From the NCBI RefSeq assembly GCF_001411555.2, contig NC_049901.1:40518964-40582963 (forward strand): 64,000 bases of DNA, given 5' to 3'. The notes below the pieces were generated by a model, which had not been told where the DNA came from, did not search any database, and saw only the letters and a program-made list of their open reading frames with translations. Source of the DNA: Juglans regia. Its lineage: Eukaryota > Streptophyta > Magnoliopsida > Fagales > Juglandaceae. The position numbers and the translations under genes were made by a program. This document shows, piece after piece, positions 59,201 to 64,000 of this stretch; positions within the stretch are counted from its first letter, which is position 1; every line of letters starts with the position of its first letter.

Positions 59201-60811
59201 TATTGGCTGTAAATGGGTTTACAAGTGCAAGTTTAAATCTAATGGCTCTTCAGAAATGCATAAAGTTCTATTGGTTGCAAAAGGCTATACTCAATGAAAG
59301 GGAATTGATTACTTTGATACTTTTTCTCTTGTTGCAAAACTGACCAACGTTCATTACTTTCTTGCCTTAGCTACCATATCCAATTGGAAGCTACATCAAT
59401 TAGATGTAAACAATGCATTTCTTTATGGGAATTTAGATGATGAGGTTTACATGAAACTACCTCTTGGTTTTTCTAAACCTGGAGATTCTAGTGCTTGCAA
59501 GCTACTCAAGTCTTTGTATGGCTTAAAACAAGCCTCTCATCAATGGTTCTCTAACTTCCCTTCAACTCTGGTTGTTTATGGATTTACTCAATCAAAGTCT
59601 GATTACTCTCTATTTACAAAATGTTCTGGTGATTCTTTTGTGACATTATTAGTATATGTGGATGACATTGCTATTGCTTCCAATAATTCACAAACTGTTA
59701 CAATTCTTAAGGCTTTCTTACATCTACATTTTAAGTTGAAAGATCTTGGTGTTTTAAGGTACTTTATGGGGCTTGAAGTTGCAAGATCTATTAAAGGTAT
59801 ATCACTTTCTCAAAGAAAATATGCTCTTGAAATTGTTTCTGATTCTGGTTTATTAGCTGCTAAGCTTGCCAACTATCCAATAGATCAAAACTTCAGACTC
59901 TCCAAAAAAAAATCTGGAGGTCCCTTACTTGATGATCCAGCTTCTTACAAAAGATTAATTGGTCGTCTTCTTTATTTGACACTTACTCAACCTGACTTAT
60001 CTTTTTTTGTTAATACTTTGAGTCAGTTTCTAGATCAACCTGGACAGTCACACTATGATGTAGCTGTTAAAGTGGTTAGATACATTAAAGCTACTACAAG
60101 CCAAGAATTGTTCTTTCCCAACTCTTTTTCCCTGCAGCTGAGAGGTTTTTGTGATTTTGATTAGGCCACATGTCCTGATTGTCGAAGATCTGACACTAGT
60201 TTTTGTCTCTTCACTTGAGATTCCTTAATTTCATGGAAGTCTAAGAAGCAAGTAATTGTCTCCAAATCATCTGCTGAAGCTAAGTACCGTTCTATGGCTT
60301 CCACTTGTAAAATAAAATGGATTATCTCTCTGTTTGCTGATTTTTGCATTTCATTTTCTTCTCATTCTGTTTTGTATTGTAATAGTCAAGCAGCCATTCA
60401 TATTACTACTAACTCAATTTTTCATGAAAGAACCAAGCATATAGAAATAAATTGTCATTTAGTCAAATATATGGTTCGAGATGGTGTTGTCATGCTCTTC
60501 ATGCTTCTTCTGAAAATCAGTTGATTGATATCTTCACTAAACCTTTAGCTTTTGATAGATTTCATACTCTTCTCGGCACGCTGGGTGTTCTCAATTTACA
60601 TATTCCAGAGGGGGCTATTACCAATTTATTGTATGATATTAATTTTAATTACATGTAATCACGTGCACAGTTAGTTACAATGTACCTTAGTTACTCCACT
60701 TTATATTTTCGTGTACGTACTCGTCAAATTATATAAGATTCCAGAATTTCTCTTCTATTTTCCCTCTCTTTGATTTTCCTCTTATCAGTTACATCTCAAT
60801 CGATTCTCTAA
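56268..60811 (+). mobile_element. Copia retrotransposon, decayed, with partial LTRs
   Basis: The segment TATTACC...TTATTGTATGAT.TTAATTTTAAT.ACATGTAATCACGTGCACA occurs at 56283-56340 and again at 60616-60670. These mark remnants of the 5' LTR (starting TGTTAGTCGAG at 56268) and the 3' LTR (after the purine tract AGAGGGGG at 60607-60614). Most of the 5' LTR, the primer site and the first gag codons are deleted. Coding order in between is gag, protease, integrase, reverse transcriptase, RNase H, the copia order. The 3' boundary is approximate. Confidence 0.88.
56352..60600 (+). pseudogene. Copia gag-pol, broken
   Basis: Gag begins near LVSQPLNGDNYLTWNRSMSM (56365). The zinc knuckle (about 57060-57140) reads CTHYGLLGHMIDKFYKIHGY, with two of its Cys changed to Tyr and Phe. 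The protease active site reads WILDSRATDHMI (57433), with Gly of DSG replaced by Arg. Integrase shows [15 protein letters not shown] (57841) and the sequence near [17 protein letters not shown] (58290). Reverse transcriptase has the active site YVDD at about 59654-59665, with LKSLYGLKQASHQWF upstream and LKDLGVLRYFMGLEVARS after it. RNase H has SWKSKKQVIVSKSSAEAKYR (60233). Stops, for example at 56497, 57962, 59297 and 60164, prevent a full polyprotein. Confidence 0.92.
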
Positions 60812-60874
60812 TGCCTTGTTTGGTTCTAAAAATAAAATGAAAAATTTATGAATAATAATGAGGTAATTTGTGAA

Positions 60875-61080
60875 TAAGACTGTTCATACGAGCAGGGTTT
60901 TATCCCGGCCGGTTACGGGTTCCGGCCCAGAATAACCCCGGGCCGGTACCCGTTTTTTAAAACCCGGGCCTATCCGGCCCGGATGCGGGTTTTTACACCC
61001 GATACGTTTAGCTATAAAAGGCCTCGTTACCAGCTTACCCGAGTCCCGGAGATGCCCTAGCCCCCCACGCCTCGAATCAC

Positions 61081-61148
<68 letters not shown>

Positions 61149-62600
61149 CGAAGTCGATGCCCTACGCCTCCCGAAATCACTCTCTCATTTGCTCTCTCTC
61201 TCTCCTCTACGAAGTCGATGCCCTACGCCTCCCGAAATCACTCTCTCATTTGCTCTCTCTCTCTCTCTCTCTCTGCTCTACGTCTGCGTTACCCTAGCCC
61301 CTCCCGAAATCACTCTCTCATCAACTTTATTTCTCTCTCTGCCATCTGCAATGTCGAACGGTGGAAGTGCTTGAACTTTGGATCCAAGAGATTAGAACAT
61401 ATTTCCGTTTGTGTATGTTTTCTTTCTTCCCTTTGTTTTGTTCTGTCTTTGTTGATTTTGGGTTTTTTTTTTTATGAGAATGTTTGAATGTTAGAGGAGT
61501 ATTTTTATGGGTTAGATCTGTTTGAATGTTTGAGTATCTGTTTAGATCTGTTTAGTTGCAAAATGTTAGAGCATTATTATTTGGAAGATTATGGATCAAC
61601 TATTGGAGAGACTCACTTTGGCTTCTACTTGATGGTCCACATAAGATCAGTTTCATATTCGTTTACCAAACAAATGGTGCTACTTTTGTCTTGCATCGCA
61701 TTTTGCTCTGTGTCAAGATCTGGGTGCCGTCTAGGCTCCGTCAGTAATTAATTGAGCATAAATTCAGTTCTCTTGGTAATAATAATGGTTACAGGGAATC
61801 ATAGAGTGAAGGGATTAAAAAGGTAAGTTGATTTTTTGTGTGATTTAACCTGTGGTGGCTAGTGGTGAATTTCAGTGCTTGTTTTCACTGATATAATCAT
61901 AATATTTGAGGTTGTTAATTGAATTTATGATTGGATGCCTGTCACTATTTATGATTTTGGTTTCTATGGATCGATTGTCTTCTTTCTTAATGGTTTCTGG
62001 ATTGGAAAAATAGTTTTTTCTCAGGATCTGAGAGAGAAAGCTCAAGAGAAAATCTCTGATACCATTCATTGGTAGGCCATGCATGCTGGAAAGTCTTTAA
62101 TGAACAATATTTTTTTAGCAAAGAATGATCTAAAGAACAAGTTTATTTGCTTTTATTTTCAAATTTAGCTGCCAATTTTGTAATATTTAGCAATGTATGT
62201 GTTTTGTAATATTCTTAGTAAATTAGTTCAAACAATGTAATATGTAGTTGATTGCATCTTGAATGCGTTTTGTAATATTTTTTTATTTTTACATGCATTT
62301 AGTTAAAAAGTTTAATTAATTGTTTATAGGCTCATGTTATATTATAGGCTTATGTTGTATTGAGAAATATGATTTGAAATTTTAAATGGAGACAAAATAT
62401 TTGAAGTTCAATTAATAATAAAAAAGCTTTTGTAAAAAAAAAAAAATCAGGTTCAACCCGGAATCCGGGTTTTGAAAAACCCGGATTCGCCCGGGTCTGA
62501 CCCGGACTAACCCGGTCCGGGTTCCGGCCCGGATTTGAAACCCGGTTTCCGGTCCGGGTAGACCCGGGTTCCCGGGTTGGAACCCGGATGAACACCCCTA
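60875..62600. mobile_element. hAT element, 1726 bp, CCGG-rich ends, TTTGTGAA duplication
   Basis: Begins TAAGACTGTTCATACGAG and ends CGGATGAACACCCCTA, imperfect inverted repeats of the hAT TAGGGGTGTTCA type. TTTGTGAA is duplicated at 60867-60874 and 62601-62608. Both ends (60895-61010 and 62445-62585) are dense in CCGG, CCCGG and CCGGGT words, like the hAT element at 48383. The interior (CT repeats, leader-like text and AT-rich DNA) has no transposase. Confidence 0.92.
61084..61322. repeat. CT microsatellite and three tandem copies of a 50-70 bp unit
   Basis: About 30 CT units (61084-61143) are followed by three copies containing CCTCCCGAAATCACTCTCTC (about 61144-61203, 61204-61273, 61274-61322). 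The first two also share GAAGTCGATGCCCTACG. Confidence 0.9.
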
Positions 62601-62758
62601 TTTGTGAATAGTAATTGCATGGTTTGATTTAAGATTTTTATGGAATTTTGATAAATGAGAGAAAAATTTGAATAAAAAAAATTATAAATTTAAAAGAGGG
62701 TTAGAATATAATTTTTATAAAACCAAATCCAACCTAAGAATATGTAAGAAGCATTTTA

Positions 62759-62765
<7 letters not shown>

Positions 62766-62799
<34 letters not shown>
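62766..62799. repeat. TA microsatellite
   Basis: About 16 TA units just beyond the MITE end. Confidence 0.95.
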
Positions 62800-62803
<4 letters not shown>

Positions 62804-62929
62804 CCCACTAAAAGAAACTTTAACGAAACAACTTGTAAGTTACAGGGGGTGAAGTTATTAATGGAAGGTAGATCAAGAAACAACACAACAACAAAAAAGT
62901 AAAAAAAAAAATGAGGAGTGGTATATCCA

Positions 62930-63068
62930 GAAATAATTCTTATAAAAATAAATTTATAAACTGATGTATATTAATGGAGACGTTAGATTTACTTTATAAT
63001 TAAAGTAATTTTATAATCTAATGTATTATATTAAAGTATGTCAATTTATAAATTTACTTTTATGAAAT
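62930..63068. mobile_element. Hairpin MITE
   Basis: Left arm TTATAAAAATAAATTTATAA and right arm TTATAAATTTACTTTTATGA are inverted repeats, with further pairing between ACGTTAGATTTA and the mirrored TATAATCTAATG. No coding capacity. Boundaries are approximate. Confidence 0.65.
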
Positions 63069-64000
63069 CTCTTTTTTGTGGTTAAAATATTTATAAAAAA
63101 AAAATAGCCGAATTCTTACTCATTAATTCACCAATAGGGAAAAAAGAAAACCAAAACAAAGTAGGACATACAAGTCATAATAGGGCCAAATAAAGAACAC
63201 CATTCACTCACCCGTCACCACAGCACAAACAAATTGCTCCTTACCTAACAGAGCCATGCACATAAAACTATAAAAAGAAATTAAGAATACTTTTTTCACG
63301 CCAATGTGGTGCACATGTTCCATCTCATTTTTCGCCGTGCAAGACTGCCAAACCCCGTGTAACGTGTTATTTCCTCTCCGATGACCTTATAAAGCAATAC
63401 CATAATCTCCAATGACTGCGTTACAACGTTAGAGGTTCATTCACTTTATTTATTTAAACATAAATAATGGACAAAGCTTTTTTAAAATTTCTGTCTACGT
63501 GGTAATCTATTATTGGTGCTGACATGACATAATTAATATTAGCATAAAAACTGAGAGATTACATAAATAAAGACTAAGTAATTGTGAATGAGATGAGATA
63601 ATATGTAAATATTAATAAAATTTTAAAAAATAAAAGAGAAAAAATTGAATAAAAATATTATAAATTTAAAATATAATTAGAATATAATTTTTTTTTTAAA
63701 TTTAGAAAAATTGAATTGAGTTTTATATTTTTTTTAAAGGTTTAGAAAATTATGATGATTACATATAAAAATTAAAAAATATTTATAATATTTAGATATT
63801 AAAATAAAATGATATAAATTAGAAAAAATGTTACTATACAAACCGGGCCTCAAACTCCAAGTCAAAACTCATCACTTCAAGTCAACTCCAGATCCACCAC
63901 AGGTTTAGCAAAAAATGAAATTCATCATTCTACGCATTACATGTTATACTTATTTTTATTTTTTTTAATTAAATATGTTTTATATGGATGTAATAAACAA
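63069..64000. other. AT-rich intergenic DNA to the right edge
   Basis: Contains MITE-like words (GAGATGAGATAATATG near 63590, TTGAATAAAAATATTATAAA near 63642), perhaps an old element at about 63540-63860, but its ends could not be set. No gene. Confidence 0.45.

Larger units (their letters stand above)
60812..62734. mobile_element. Tourist-like MITE split by a hAT element
   Basis: Ends TGCCTTGTTTGGTTCTAAAA and TATAAAACCAAATCCAACC are inverted repeats. TAA flanks both sides (60809-60811, 62735-62737). Without the hAT insert and one 8-bp duplication it measures about 189 bp. Confidence 0.75.

Overview
The window is a piece of nuclear DNA from a woody eudicot. It is AT-rich and has intron-bearing genes with GT/AG splice sites, a PLS-type PPR gene, a plant NPF nitrate/peptide transporter gene, plant L1-type LINEs, copia and TRIM retroelements, and hAT, PIF/Harbinger and Mutator-type DNA elements. 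Many short elements have ends resembling TTTGGATGNTGAGATGAG. I associate that repeat type with Fagales such as walnut or hickory, but this is a weak inference. The window contains no operon, CRISPR array or other prokaryotic feature.

Only three ordinary protein genes and one tRNA gene look intact. These are tRNA-Ser(AGA) (2636-2717, +), a mitochondrial-type E-class PPR gene (3273-5651, -), an NPF6.2/NRT1.4-like transporter gene with six exons (14150-17757, +) and an intronless sugar-phosphate/phosphate translocator gene (39478-40518, -). The PPR and translocator proteins resemble Arabidopsis At4g32430 and At4g32390, which are near neighbours there. The window may therefore be a transposon-expanded version of that conserved block. 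A fourth two-exon coding region (49891-51062, -) is intact but belongs to a transposon: it encodes the Myb/SANT-like accessory protein of a PIF/Harbinger element.

Layout. 1-2.1 kb: 5' part of a LINE (-). 2.6-5.7 kb: tRNA, a 381-bp LINE tail with an 18-bp target duplication, then the PPR gene. 6-11 kb: a LINE tail, a nested and palindromic cluster of tiny TRIM elements, and an internally deleted copia element. 13.6-17.8 kb: a Mutator-type MITE, a promoter and the NPF gene. 17.8-28.8 kb: a 3.2-kb putative solo LTR, a truncated copia element (-), and an LTR with a GC-rich leader. 28.8-29.2 kb: a broken copy of the last NPF exon. 29.3-36.3 kb: a nearly full-length but decayed LINE (-) and a second LINE tail (+). 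37-48 kb: the translocator gene among many MITEs, a LINE RNase H fragment and degenerate repeats. 48.4-54.3 kb: a hAT element containing the Harbinger element. 56.3-60.8 kb: a decayed copia element (+). 60.8-62.7 kb: a MITE containing a second hAT element.

The genes do not form a pathway. The main interest is the layered transposon history, much of which can be read directly from target-site duplications: nested TRIMs, Harbinger inside hAT, hAT inside MITE, and tandem NPF copies separated by insertions. I see no clearly new biological system. The strongest candidates for something undescribed are the 332-bp TRIM with its head-to-head partner, the CCGG-rich hAT family, and the Harbinger element that kept its Myb gene but shows no transposase.
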